Source: Petrolisthes cinctipes
Taxonomy: Eukaryota > Arthropoda > Malacostraca > Decapoda > Porcellanidae
Length of the DNA: 64,000 nt
Assembly (NCBI GenBank): GCA_033782935.1
Contig: JAWQEG010000477.1
Coordinates: forward strand, 62,001 to 126,000
Direction: 5' to 3'
Shown here: positions 49,760 to 62,609 of the stretch, piece after piece
Layout of the letters: every line of letters begins with the position of its first letter
Position numbering within the stretch: position 1 is the stretch's first letter
The notes under the pieces: generated by a model
What the model was told of the DNA's origin: nothing
The model's input: the letters and a program-made list of their open reading frames with translations, nothing else
The model's database searches: none
Made by a program: the position numbers and the translations under genes

Positions 49760-52700
49760 AAAATATTGGCTAAAAACATGCTAAAAATCGATCTTTTAGG
49801 TGCCAAAAAGTCGATATCTCAAATTCAGACCAAAACCACCCGAAAATTCTATATTTAGGGGTCCCAGAAGCGATCTGTACATGCCTACTCCGTGTTAGAG
49901 TATTTTCAAAATACAGGCCAAAAACATACTGAAAATCGATCTTTTAGGTGCCTAAAAGTCGATATGTGCATGCATCTTCAGTACCCGTTTATATCTCAAA
50001 TTCAGGCTCAAAACACCCGAAAATTCAATATTTTGGGGTCCCATAGGCAATCTGTACATGCCTACTCAGTGTTAAAGTATTTTCAAAATAAAGGCCCAAA
50101 ACATGCTGAAAATCGATATTTTAGATGCCCAAAGTCAATATGTGCATGTATCTTCTGTACCCGTTTATATCTCAAATTCAGGCTCAAAACACCCGAAAAT
50201 TCAATATTTTGGGGTCCCAGAAGCAAACTGTACATGCACACTCAGTGCTTGAATATTTTCAAAATATAGGCTAAAAACATGCTAAAAATCGATCTTTTAG
50301 GTGCCAAAAAGTCGATATCTCAAATTCAGTCCCAAAACACCCGAAAATTCGATATTTAGGGGTCCCAGAAGGGATCTGTACATGCCTACTCCTTGTTAAA
50401 GTATTTTCAAAATACAGGCCAAAAACATACTGAAAATCGATCTTTTAGGTGCCGAAAAGTCGATATGTGCATGCATCTTCTGTACCCGTTTATATCTCAA
50501 ATTCTGGCACTAAACACCCGAAAATTCGATATTTTTGGGTCCCAGAAGCGATCTGTACATGCCTACTCAGTGTTACAATATTTTCAAAATATAGGTTAAA
50601 AACATGCTAAAAATCGATATAAAACACCCGAAAATTCGATATTTTGGGGTCCCAGAAGCGATCTGTACATGTCTACTCCGTGTTAGAGTATTTTCAAAAT
50701 ACAGGACAAAAACATACTGAAAATCGATCTTTTAGGTGCCCAAAAGTCGATATGTGCATGCATCTTCAGTACCCGTTTATATCTTAAATTCAGGCTCAAA
50801 ACACCCGAAAATTCAATATTTTGGGGTCCCAGAAGCAATCTGTACATGCCTACTCAGTGCTAGAATATTTTCATAATATTGGCTAAAAACATGCTAAAAA
50901 TCGATCTTTTAGGTGCCAAAAAGTCGATATCTCATATTCAGTCCCAAACCACCCGAAAATTCTATATTTAGGGGTCCCAGAAGCGATCTGTACATGCCTA
51001 CTCCGTGTTAGAGTATTTTCAAAATACAGGCCAAAAACATACTGAAAATCGATCTTTTAGGTGCCCAAAATTCGATATGTGTATGCATCTTCTGTACCCG
51101 TTTATATCTCAAATTCTGGCCCTAAACACCCGAAAATTCGATATTTTGGGGTCCCCGAAGCGATCTGTACATGCCTACTTCGTGTTAGAGAATTTTCAAA
51201 ATTCAGGCCCAAAACATGCTAAAAATCGATATTTTTGGTGCCCAAAGTTAATATGTGTATGCATCTTCTATACTCATTTATATCTCAAATTCAGGCTCAA
51301 AACACCCGAAAATTCGATATTTTGGGGTCCCAGAAGCGATCTGTACATGCCTACTCAGTGCTAGAATGTTTTCAAAATATAGGCCCAAAACATACTCAAA
51401 ATCGATATTTTAGGTGCCCAAATGTCGATATGTGCCTGCATCTTCTGTACTCGTTTATATCTCAAATTCAGGATCAAAACACCCGAAAATTCGATATTAT
51501 GGGGTCCCAGAAGCGATCTGTACATGCCTACTCCGTGTTAGAGTATTTTCAAAATACAGGCCCAAAACATTCTCAAAATCGGTGTTTTCGGTGCCAAAAA
51601 GTCGATATGTGAATGCATCTTCTGTACCCGTTTATATCTCAAATTCAGGCTCAAAACACCCGAAAATTCAGTATTTTGGGGTCCCAGAAGGAAACTGTAC
51701 ATGCCTACTCAGTGCTAGAATATTTTCAAAATATAGGCTAAAAACATGCTAAAAATCGATCTCTTGGGTGCCAAAAAGTCGATATCTCAAATTCAGTCCC
51801 AAAACACCCGAAAATTCGATATTTAGGGGTCCCAGAAGGGATCTGTACATGCCTACTCCGTGTTAAAGTATTTTCAAAATACAGGCCAAAAACATACTGA
51901 AAATCGATCTTTTAGGTGCCGAAGAGTCGATATGTGCATGCATCGTCTGTACCCGTTTATATCTCAAATTCTGGCACTAAACACCCGAAAATTCGATATT
52001 TTTGGGTCCCAGAAGCGATCTGTACATGCCTACTCAGTGCTAGAATGTTTTCAAAATATATGCTCAAAACATGCTCAAAATCGATATTTTAGGTGCCGAA
52101 AAGTCGATATGTGCATGCATCTTCTGTACTCGTTTATATCTCAAATTCAAGCTCAAAACACACGAAAATTCGATATTTTGGGGTCCCAGAAGCGATCTGT
52201 ACATGCCTACTCAGTGCTAGAATATTTTCAAAATATAGGCTAAAAACATGCTAAAAATCAATATTTTAGGTGCCAAAAAGTCGATATCTCAAATTCAGTC
52301 CCAAAACACCCGAAACTTCGATATTTAGGGGTCCCAGAAGCGATCTGTATATGCCTACTTTGTGTTAGAGTATTTTCAAATTTCAGGCCCAAAATATGCT
52401 GAAAATCGATATTTTTGGTTCCTAAAGTCAATATGTTTATGCATCTTCTATATTCGTTTATATTTCAAATTCAGGCTCAAAACACCCGAAACTTCGATAT
52501 TTTGTGGTCCCAGAAGCGATCTGTACATGCCTAATCAGTGCTAGAATGTTTTTAAAATATAGGCTCAAAACATGCTCAAAATCGATATTTTAGGTGCCCA
52601 AAAGTCGATATGTGCATGCTTCTTCTGTACCCGTTTATATCTCAAATTCTGGAAAAAAACACCCGAAAATTCGATATTTTGGGGTCCCAGAAGCGATCTG

Positions 52701-52906
52701 TACATGCCTACTTCGTGTTAGCGAATTTTCAAAATTCAGGCCCAAAACATGCTAAAAATCGATATTTTTGTTGCCCAAAGTTAATATGTGTATGCATCTT
52801 CTATACTCGTTTATATCTCAAATTCAGGCTCAAAACCTCCGAAAATTCGATATTTTGGGGTCCCAGAAGCGATCTGTACATGCCTACTCAGTGCTAGAAT
52901 GTTTTC
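49760..52906 (+). repeat. 3,147-bp tandem duplication, copy 1
   Basis: The segment from the AATATTGGCTAAAAACATGC variant at about 49.76 kb recurs at offset 3,147. It shares GTCCCATAGGCAATCTG, CATGCACACTCAGTGCTTG, the 110-bp monomer at 50545, CATAATATTGGC, CAGACCAAAACCACCC and GGTCCCCGAAGCG. It includes the second copy of the 5,515-bp family from about 51.25 kb. Confidence 0.83.
50545..50654 (+). repeat. 110-bp doubly deleted monomer, copy 1
   Basis: This is an S-type monomer missing a further 38 bp: AAAAATCGATAT runs directly into AAAACACCCGAAAATTC. The piece lost extends from TTTAGGTGCC to CAGTCCC. Only the dyad, the first heptamer and half A remain intact. It also carries TGTTACAATATTTTC and GGTTAAAAAC, which identify it as one lineage with the copies at 53692 and 58022. 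Confidence 0.88.
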
Positions 52907-53691
52907 AAAATATTGGCTAAAAACATGCTAAAAATCGATCTTTTAGGTGCCAAAAAGTCGATATCTCAAATTCAGACCAAAACCACCCGAAAATTCTATA
53001 TTTAGGGGTCCCAGAAGCGATCTGTACATGCCTACTCCGTGTTAGAGTATTTTCAAAATACAGGCCAAAAACATACTGAAAATCGATCTTTTAGGTGCCT
53101 AAAAGTCGATATGTGCATGCATCTTCAGTACCCGTTTATATCTCAAATTCAGGCTCAAAACACCCGAAAATTCAATATTTTGGGGTCCCATAGGCAATCT
53201 GTACATGCCTACTCAGTGTTAAAGTATTTTCAAAATAAAGGCCCAAAACATGCTGAAAATCGATATTTTAGATGCCCAAAGTCAATATGTGCATGTATCT
53301 CCTGTACCCGTTTATATCTCAAATTCAGGCTCAAAACACCCGAAAATTCAATATTTTGGGGTCCCAGAAGCAAACTGTACATGCACACTCAGTGCTTGAA
53401 TATTTTCAAAATATAGGCTAAAAACATGCTAAAAATCGATCTTTTAGGTGCCAAAAAGTCGATATCTCAAATTCAGTCCCAAAACACCCGAAAATTCGAT
53501 ATTTAGGGGTCCCAGAAGGGATCTGTACATGCCTACTCCTTGTTAAAGTATTTTCAAAATACAGGCCAAAAACATACTGAAAATCGATCTTTTAGGTGCC
53601 GAAAAGTCGATATGTGCATGCATCTTCTGTACCCGTTTATATCTCAAATTCTGGCACTAAACACCCGAAAATTCGATATTTTTGGGTCCGA

Positions 53692-53801
53692 GAAGCGATC
53701 TGTACATGCCTACTCAGTGTTACAATATTTTCAAAATATAGGTTAAAAACATGCTAAAAATCGATATAAAACACCCGAAAATTCGATATTTTGGGGTCCC
53801 A
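53692..53801 (+). repeat. 110-bp doubly deleted monomer, copy 2
   Basis: This has the same 38-bp loss and the same flanking variants as the copy at 50545, exactly 3,147 bases downstream, so it was inherited through that duplication. The preceding monomer has a private GGGTCCGAGAAGC change. Confidence 0.88.
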
Positions 53802-54981
53802 GAAGCGATCTGTACATGTCTACTCCGTGTTAGAGTATTTTCAAAATACAGGACAAAAACATAATGAAAATCGATCTTTTAGGTGCCCAAAAGTCGATAT
53901 GTGCATGCATCTTCAGTACCCGTTTATATCTTAAATTCAGGCTCAAAACACCCGAAAATTCAATATTTTGGGGTCCCAGAAGCAATCTGTACATGCCTAC
54001 TCAGTGCTAGAATATTTTCATAATATTGGCTAAAAACATGCTAAAAATCGATCTTTTAGGTGCCAAAAAGTCGATATCTCATATTCAGTCCCAAACCACC
54101 CGAAAATTCTATATTTAGGGGTCCCAGAAGCGATCTGTACATGCCTACTCCGTGTTAGAGTATTTTCAAAATACAGGCCAAAAACATACTGAAAATCGAT
54201 CTTTTAGGTGCCCAAAATTCGATATGTGTATGCATCTTCTGTACCCGTTTATATCTCAAATTCTGGCCCTAAACACCCGAAAATTCGATATTTTGGGGTC
54301 CCCGAAGCGATCTGTACATGCCTACTTCGTGTAAGAGAATTTTCAAAATTCAGGCCCAAAACATGCTAAAAATCGATATTTTTGGTGCCCAAAGTTAATA
54401 TGTGTATGCATCTTCTATACTCATTTATATCTCAAATTCAGGCTCAAAACACCCGAAAATTCGATATTTTGGGGTCCCAGAAGCGATCTGTACATGCCTA
54501 CTCAGTGCTAGAATGTTTTCAAAATATAGGCCCAAAACATACTCAAAATCGATATTTTAGGTGCCCAAATGTTGATATGTGCCTGCATCTTCTGTACTCG
54601 TTTATATCTCAAATTCAGGATCAAAACACCCGAAAATTCGATATTATGGGGTCCCAGAAGCGATCTGTACATGCCTACTCCGTGTTAGAGTATTTTCAAA
54701 ATACAGGCCCAAAACATTCTCAAAATCGGTGTTTTCGGTGCCAAAAAGTCGATATGTGCATGCATCTTCTGTACCCGTTTATATCTCAAATTCAGGCTCA
54801 AAACACCCGAAAATTCAGTATTTTGGGGTCCCAGAAGGAAACTGTACATGCCTACTCAGTGCTAGAATATTTTCAAAATATAGGCTAAAAACATGCTAAA
54901 AATCGATCTCTTGGGTGCCAAAAAGTCGATATCTCAAATTCAGTCCCAAAACACCCGAAAATTCGATATTTAGGGGTCCCA

Positions 54982-55807
54982 GAAGGGATCTGTACATGCC
55001 TACTCCGTGTTAAAGTATTTTCAAAATACAGGCCAAAAACATACTGAAAATCGATCTTTTAGGTGCCGAAGAGTCGATATGTGCATGCATCGTCTGTACC
55101 CGTTTATATCTCAAATTCTGGCACTAAACACCCGAAAATTCGATATTTTTGGGTCCCAGAAGCGATCTGTACATGCCTACTCAGTGCTAGAATGTTTTCA
55201 AAATATATGCTCAAAACATGCTCAAAATCGATATTTTAGGTGCCGAAAAGTCGATATGTGCATGCATCTTCTGTACTCGTTTATATCTCAAATTCAAGCT
55301 CAAAACACACGAAAATTCGATATTTTGGGGTCCCAGAAGCGATCTGTACATGCCTACTCAGTGCTAGAATATTTTCAAAATATAGGCTAAAAACATGCTA
55401 AAAATCAATATTTTAGGTGCCAAAAAGTCGATATCTCAAATTCAGTCCCAAAACACCCGAAACTTCGATATTTAGGGGTCCCAGAAGCGATCTGTATATT
55501 CCTACTTTGTGTTAGAGTATTTTCAAATTTCAGGCCCAAAACATGCTGAAAATCGATATTTTTGGTTCCCAAAGTCAATATGTTTATGCATCTTCTATAT
55601 TCGTTTATATTTCAAATTCAGGCTCAAAACACCCGAAAATTCAGTATTTTGGGGTCCCAGAAGGAAACTGTACATGCCTACTCAGTGCTAGAATATTTTC
55701 AAAATATAGGCTAAAAACATGCTAAAAATCGATCTCTTGGGTGCCAAAAAGTCGATATCTCAAATTCAGTCCCAAAACACCCGAAAATTCGATATTTAGG
55801 GGTCCCA
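54982..55807 (+). repeat. 826-bp tandem duplication, copy 1
   Basis: The block starting at the L at 54982 (GAAGGGATCTG, GTGTTAAAGTATTTTC, GTGCCGAAGAGTCG) recurs 826 bases later, with essentially identical variants including CATCGTCTGTACCCG, AATATATGCTCAAAAC and AAACACACGAAAATTC. Its last L-length monomer is a composite: the head reads GATATTTTTGGTTCCC and the tail reads TTCAGTATTTTGGGG with GAAGGAAACTG, as expected at an exchange point. Confidence 0.83.
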
Positions 55808-56633
55808 GAAGGGATCTGTACATGCCTACTCCGTGTTAAAGTATTTTCAAAATACAGGCCAAAAACATACTGAAAATCGATCTTTTAGGTGCCGAAGAGT
55901 CGATATGTGCATGCATCGTCTGTACCCGTTTATATCTCAAATTCTGGCACTAAACACCCGAAAATTCGATATTTTTGGGTCCCAGAAGCGATCTGTACAT
56001 GCCTACTCAGTGCTAGAATGTTTTCAAAATATATGCTCAAAACATGCTCAAAATCGATATTTTAGGTGCCGAAAAGTCGATATGTGCATGCATCTTCTGT
56101 ACTCGTTTATATCTCAAATTCAAGCTCAAAACACACGAAAATTCGATATTTTGGGGTCCCAGAAGCGATCTGTACATGCCTACTCAGTGCTAGAATATTT
56201 TCAAAATATAGGCTAAAAACATGCTAAAAATCAATATTTTAGGTGCCAAAAAGTCGATATCTCAAATTCAGTCCCAAAACACCCGAAACTTCGATATTTA
56301 GGGGTCCCAGAAGCGATCTGTATATTCCTACTTTGTGTTAGAGTATTTTCAAATTTCAGGCCCAAAACATGCTGAAAATCGATATTTTTGGTTCCCAAAG
56401 TCAATATGTTTATGCATCTTCTATATTCGTTTATATTTCAAATTCAGGCTCAAAACACCCGAAACTTCGATATTTTGTGGTCCCAGAAGCGATCTGTACA
56501 TGCCTACTCAGTGCTAGAATGTTTTTAAAATATAGGCTCAAAACATGCTCAAAATCGATATTTTAGGTGCCCAAAAGTCGATATGTGCATGCTTCTTCTG
56601 TACCCGTTTATATCTCAAATTCTGGAAAAAAAC
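55808..56633 (+). repeat. 826-bp tandem duplication, copy 2
   Basis: This is a near-exact repeat of the previous 826 bases, including the private TCTGTATATTCCTACTTTG phrase (near 55492 and 56318). It rejoins the sequence seen after 52.49 kb (GAAACTTCGATATTTTGTGG) rather than the composite tail of copy 1. Confidence 0.83.
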
Positions 56634-56879
56634 ACCCGAAAATTCGATATTTTGGGGTCCAAGAAGCGATCTGTACATGCCTACTTCGTGTTAGCGAATT
56701 TTCAAAATTCAGGCCCAAAACATGCTAGAAATCGATATTTTTGTTGCCCAAAGTTAATATGTGTATGCATCTTCTATACTCGTTTATATCTCAAATTCAG
56801 GCTCAAAACCCCCGAAAATTCGATATTTTGGGGTCCCAGAAGCGATCTGTACATGCCTACTCAGTGCTAGAATGTTTTC

Positions 56880-58131
56880 AAAATATAGGCTCAAAACATG
56901 CTCAAAATCGATATTTTAGGTGCCCAAATGTCGATATGTGCATGCATCTTCTGTACTCGTTTATATCTCAAATTCAGGCTCAAAACACCCGAAAATTCGA
57001 TATTATGGGGTCCCAGAAGCGATCTGTACATGCCTACTCCGTGTTAGAGTATTTTCAAAATACAGGCCCAAAACATGCTCAAAATCGATGTTTTAAGTGC
57101 CAAAAAGTCGATATGTGCATGCATCTTCTGTACCCGTTTATATCTCAAATTCAGGCTCAAAACACCAGAAAATTCAATATTTTGGGGTCCCAGAAGCAAA
57201 CTGTACATGCCTACTCAGTGCTAGAATATTTTCAAAATATAGGCTAAAAACATGCTAAAAATCAATATTTTAGGTGCCAAAAAGTCGATATCTCAAATTC
57301 AGTCCCAAAACACCCGAAACTTTTATATTTAGGGGTCCCAGAAGCGATCTGTATATGCCTACTTTGTGTTAGAGTATTTTAAAATTTCAGGCCCAAAACA
57401 TGTTGAAAATCGATATTTTTGGTTCCCAAAGTCAATATGTGTATGCATCTTCTATATTCGTTTATATCTCAAATTCAGGCTCAAAACACCCGAAAATTCG
57501 ATATTTTGTGGTCCCAGAAGCGATCTGTACATGCCTACTCAGTGCTAGAATGTTTTTAAAATATAGGCTCAAAACATGCTCAAAATCGATATTTTAGGTG
57601 CCCAAAAGTCGATATGTGCATGCTTGCTTCTTCTGTACCCGTTTATATCTCAAATTCGGGCTCAAAACACCCGAGAATTCAATATTTTGGGGTCCCAGAA
57701 ACAATCTGTACATGACTACTCAGTGCTAGAATATTTTCAAAATATTGGCTAAAAACATGCTAAAAATCGATCTTTTAGGTGCCAAAAAGTCGATATCTCA
57801 AATTCAGACCCAAACCACCCGAAAATTCTATATTTAGGGGTCCCAGAAGCGATCTGTACATGCCTACTCCGTGTTAGAGTATTTTCAAAATACAGGCCAA
57901 AAACATACTGAAAATCGATCTTTTAGGTGCCCAAAAGTCGATATGTGCATGCATCTTCAGTACCCGTTTATATCTCAAATTCAGGCTCAAAACACCCGAA
58001 AATTCAATATTTTGTGGCCCATAAGCAATCTGTACATGCCTACTCAGTGTTACAATATTTTCAAAATATAGGTTAAGAACATGCTAAAAATTGATATAAA
58101 ACACCCGAAAATTCGATATTTTGGGGTCCCA
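56880..58131 (+). repeat. Region 5b: continuation matching 47.4-48.6 kb
   Basis: From about 56.88 kb the array follows 47.4 kb at offset 9,487. It includes the GCTTGCTT expansion (57622-57629, against 48135-48142 and 49643-49650) and TTCTATATTCG. It then passes into the third 110-bp monomer. The offset equals, within one base, the sum of the 5,515, 3,147 and 826-bp events. Confidence 0.78.
58022..58131 (+). repeat. 110-bp doubly deleted monomer, copy 3
   Basis: This has the same 38-bp deletion as the copies at 50545 and 53692, with extra private changes: the boundary reads CCCATAAGCAATC rather than CCCAGAAGC, and it has GGTTAAGAACATG and AAAATTGATATAAAACACC. The extra changes make it the most diverged of the three. 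Confidence 0.86.
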
Positions 58132-61100
58132 GAAGCGATCTGTACATGTCTACTCCGTGTTAGAGTATTTTCAAAATACAGGACAAAAACATACTGAAAA
58201 TCGATCTTTTAGGTGCCCAAAAGTCGATATGTGCATGCATCTTCAGTACCCGTTTATATCTTAAATTCAGGCTCAAAACACCCGAAAATTCAATATTTTG
58301 GGGTCCCAGAAGCAATCTGTACATGCCTACTCAGTGCTAGAATATTTTCAAAATATAGGCTAAAAACATGCTAAAAATCGATCTTTTAGGTGCCAAAAAG
58401 TCGATATCTCAAATTCAGTCCCAAAATACCCGAAAATTCGATATTTAGGGGTCCCAGAAGGGATCTGTACATGCCTACTCCATTTTAGAGTATTTTCAAA
58501 ATACAGGCCAAAAACATACTGATAATCGATCTTTTAGGTGCCCAAAAGTCGATATGTGCATGCATCTTCTGTACCCGTTTATATCTCAAATTCTGGCCCT
58601 AAACACCCGAAAATTTGATATTTTGGGGTCCCAGAAGCGATCTGTACATGCCTACTTCGTGTTAGAGGATTTTCATAATTCAGGCCCAAAACATGCTGAA
58701 AATCGATATTTTTGGTGCCCAAAGTCAATATGGGTATGCATCTTCTATACTCGTTTACATCTCAAATTCAGGCTCAAAACACCCGAAAATTCGATATTTT
58801 GGGGTCCCAGAAGCGATCTGTACATGCCTACTCAGTGCTAGAATATTTTCAAAATGTAGGCTAAAAACATGCTAAAAATCGATATATTAGATGCCAAAAA
58901 GTCGATATCTCAAATTAAGGCCCAAAACACCCGAAAATTCGATATTTAGGGTTCCCAGAAGCGATCTCTACATGCCTACTAAGTGCTAGAATGTTTTCAA
59001 ATAATAGGCTCAAAACATGCTAAAAATCGATATTTTAGGTGCCCAAAAGTCGATATGTGCATGCATCATCTGTACTCGTTTATATCTCAAATTCAAGCTC
59101 AAAACACCCGAAAATTCGATATTATGGGGTCCCAGAAGCGATCTGTATATGCCTACTCAGTGCTAGAATATTTTCAAAATATAGGCTCAAAACATGCTAA
59201 AAATCGATATTTTAGGTGCGTAAAGGCGATATCTCAAATTCAGGCCCAAAACACCCGAAAATTCGATATTTTGGGGTCCCAGAAGCGATCTGTACATGCC
59301 TACTCCGTGTTAGAGTATTTTCAAAATACAGGCCCAAAACATGCTCAAAATCGATGTTTTAGGTGTCCAAAAGTCGATATGTGCATGCATCTTCAGTACC
59401 CGTTTATATCTCAAATTCAAGCTCAAAACACCCGAAAATTCAATATTTTGGGGTCCCAGAAGCGATCTGTACATGCCTACTCCGTGTTAGAGTATTTTCA
59501 AAATACAGGCCCAAAACATGCTGCAAATCGATATTTTAGATGCCCAAAGTCAATATGTGCATGTATCTTCTGTACCCGTTTATATCTCAAATTCAGGCTC
59601 AAAACACCCGAAAATTCGATATTTTGGGGTCCCAGAAGCGATCTGTATATGCCTAGTCAGTGCTAGAATATTTTCAAAATATAGGCTAAAAACATGCTAA
59701 AAATCGATATTTTAGGTGCTTAAAGGCGATATCTCAAATTCAGGCCCTAAACACCCGAATATTCGATATTATGGGGTCCCAGAAGCGATCCATACATGCC
59801 TACTCCGTGTTAGAGTATTTACAAAATACAGGCCCAAAACATGCTCAAAATCGATGTTTTAGGTGCCCAAAAGTCGATATGTGCATGCAACTTCAGTACC
59901 CGTTTATATCTCAAATTCAGGCTCAAAACACCCGAAAATTCGATATTTTGGGGTCCCAGAAGCAATCTGTACATGCCTACTCAGTACTAGAATGTTTTCA
60001 AATAATAGGCTCAAAACATGCTCAAAATCGATATTTTAGGTGCCCAAAAGTCGATATGTGCATGCATCATCTGTACTCGTTTATATCTCAAATTCAAGCT
60101 CAAAACACCCTAAAATTCGATATTTTGGGGTCCCAGAAGCGATCTGTACATGCCTACTCAGTGCTAGAATATTTTCAAAATATAGGCTCAAAACATGCTA
60201 AAAATCGATATTTTAGGTGCGTAAAGGCGATATCTCAAATTCAGGCCCAAAACACCCGAAAATTCGATATTTTGGGGCCCAGAAGCGATCTGTACATGCC
60301 TACTCCGAGTAAGAGTATTTTCAAAATACAGGCCCAAAACATGCTCAAAATCGATGTTTTAGGTGTCCAAAAGTCGATATGTGCATGCATCTTCAGTACC
60401 CGTTTATATCTCAAATTCCAGCTCAAAACACCCGAAAATTCAATATTTTGGGGTCCCAGAAGCGATCTGTACATGCCTACTCCGTGTTAGAGTATTTTCA
60501 AAATACAGGCCCAAAACATGCTGAAAATCGATATTTTAGATGCGCAAAGTCAATATGTGCATGTATCTTCTGTACCCGTTTATATCTCAAATTCAGGCTC
60601 AAAACACCCGAAAATTCAATATTTTGGGGTCCCAGAAGCAATCTGTACATGCCTACTCAGTGCTAGAATGTTTTCAAATAATAGGCTCAAAACATGCTCA
60701 AAATCGATATTTTAGGTGCCCAAAAGTCGATATGTGCATGCATCATCTGTACTCGTTTATATCTCAAATTCAAGCTCAAAACACCCGAAAATTCAATATT
60801 TTGGGGTCCCAGAAGCGATCTGTACATGCCTACTCAGTGCTAGAATAATTTCAAAACATAGGCTCAAAACATGCTAAAAATCGATATTTTAGGTGAGTAA
60901 AGGCGATATCTCAAATTCAGGCCCAAAACACCCGAAAATTCGATATTTTGAGGCCCATAAGCGATCTGTACATGCCTACTCCGTGTTAGAGTATTTTCAA
61001 AATACAGGCCCAAAACATGCTCAAAATCGATGTTTTAGGTGCCCAAAAGTCGATATGTGCATGCATCTTCAGTACCCGTTTATATCTCAAATTCAAGCTC

Positions 61101-61460
61101 AAAACACCCGAAAATTCGATATTTTGGGGTCCCAGAAGCGATCTGAACATGCCTACTCCGTGTTAGAGTATTTTAAAAATACAGACCCAAAACATGCTGA
61201 AAATCGATATTTTAGATACCCAAAGTCAATATGTGCATATGTATCTTCTGTACCCGTTTATATCTCAAATTCAGGCTCAAAACACCCGAAAATTCAATAT
61301 TTTGGGGTCCCAGAAGCAATCTGTACATGCCTACTCAGTGCTACAATATTTTGAAAATGTAGACTAAAAACATGCTAAAAATCGATATATTAGTTGCCAA
61401 AAAGTCGATATCTGAAATTAAGGCCCAAAACACCCGAAAATTCGATATTAAGGGGTCCCA

Positions 61461-62609
61461 GAAGCGATCTCTACATGCCTAATTAGTGCTAGAATGTTTT
61501 CAAATAATAGGCTCAAAACATGCTCAAAATCGATATTTTAGGTGCCCAAAAGTCGATATGTGCATGCATCATCTGTACTCGTTTATATCTCAAATTCAAG
61601 CTCAAAACACCCGAAAATTCAATATTTTGGGGTCCCAGAAGCGATCTGTACATGCCTACTCAGAGCTAGAATATTTTCAAAATATAGGCTGAAAACATGC
61701 TAAAAATCGATATTTTAGGTGCGTAAAGGCGATATCTCAAATTCAGACCCAAAACACCCGAAAATTCGATATTTTGGGGTCCCAGAAGCGATCTGTACAT
61801 GCCTACTCCGTGTTAGAGTGATTTCAAAATACAGGCCCAAAACATGCTCAAAATCGATGTTTTAGGTGCCCATAAGTCGATATGTGCATGAATCTTCAGT
61901 ACCCGTTTATATCTCAAATTCAAGCTCAAAACACCCGAAAATTCGATATTTTGGTGTCCCAGAAGCGATCTGTACATGCCTACTCCGTGTTAGAGTATTT
62001 TCAAAATACAGGCGCAAAACATGCTGAAAATCGATATTTTAGATGCCCAAAGTCAATATGTGCATGTATCTTCTGTACCCGTTTATATCTCAAATTCAGG
62101 CTCAAAACACCCGAAAATTCGATATTTTGGGGTCCCAGAAGCGATCTGTATATGCCTAGTCAGTGCTAGAATATTTTCAAAATATAGGCTCAAAACATGC
62201 TAAAAATCGATATTTTAGGTGCGTAAAGGCGATATCTCAAATTCAGGCCCAAAACACCCGAATATTCGATATTATGGGGTCCCAGAAGCGATCTGTACAT
62301 GCCTACTCCGTGTTAGAGTATTTACAAAATACAGGCCCAAAACATGCTCAAAATCGATGTTTTAGGTGCCCAAAAGTCGATATGTGCATGCAACTTCAGT
62401 ACCCGTTTATATCTCAAATTCAGGCTCAAAACACCCGAAATTTCGATATTTTGGGGTTCCAGAAGCGATCTGTACATGCCTACTCAGTGCTAGAATATTT
62501 TCAAAATGTAGGCTAAAAACATGCTAAAAATCGATATATTAGGTGCCAAAAAGTCGATATCTCAAATTCAGTCACAAAACACCCGAAAATTCGATATTTA
62601 GGGGTCCCA
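61461..62609 (+). repeat. 1,149-bp duplication, copy 1
   Basis: The block starts at an L reading AATAATAGG and GCATCATCTGTACTCG and recurs at 62610. Shared private variants include TACTCAGAGCTAG, TTCAGACCCAAAACACC, GTGCCCATAAGTCG and GTGCATGAATCTTCAG. The S just upstream of each copy carries GATATATTAG. Confidence 0.8.

Larger units (their letters stand above)
52907..56879 (+). repeat. 3,147-bp duplication, copy 2, expanded by 826 bp
   Basis: This follows copy 1 at offset 3,147 to about 55.6 kb. It then contains one extra 826-bp unit and continues at offset 3,973, shown by the GGAAAAAAACACCC marker at about 52650 and 56623. The segment ends where AATATAGGCTCAAAACATG replaces AATATTGGCTAAAAACATG at about 56.88 kb. 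After that the array matches 47.4 kb at offset 9,487. Confidence 0.82.
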
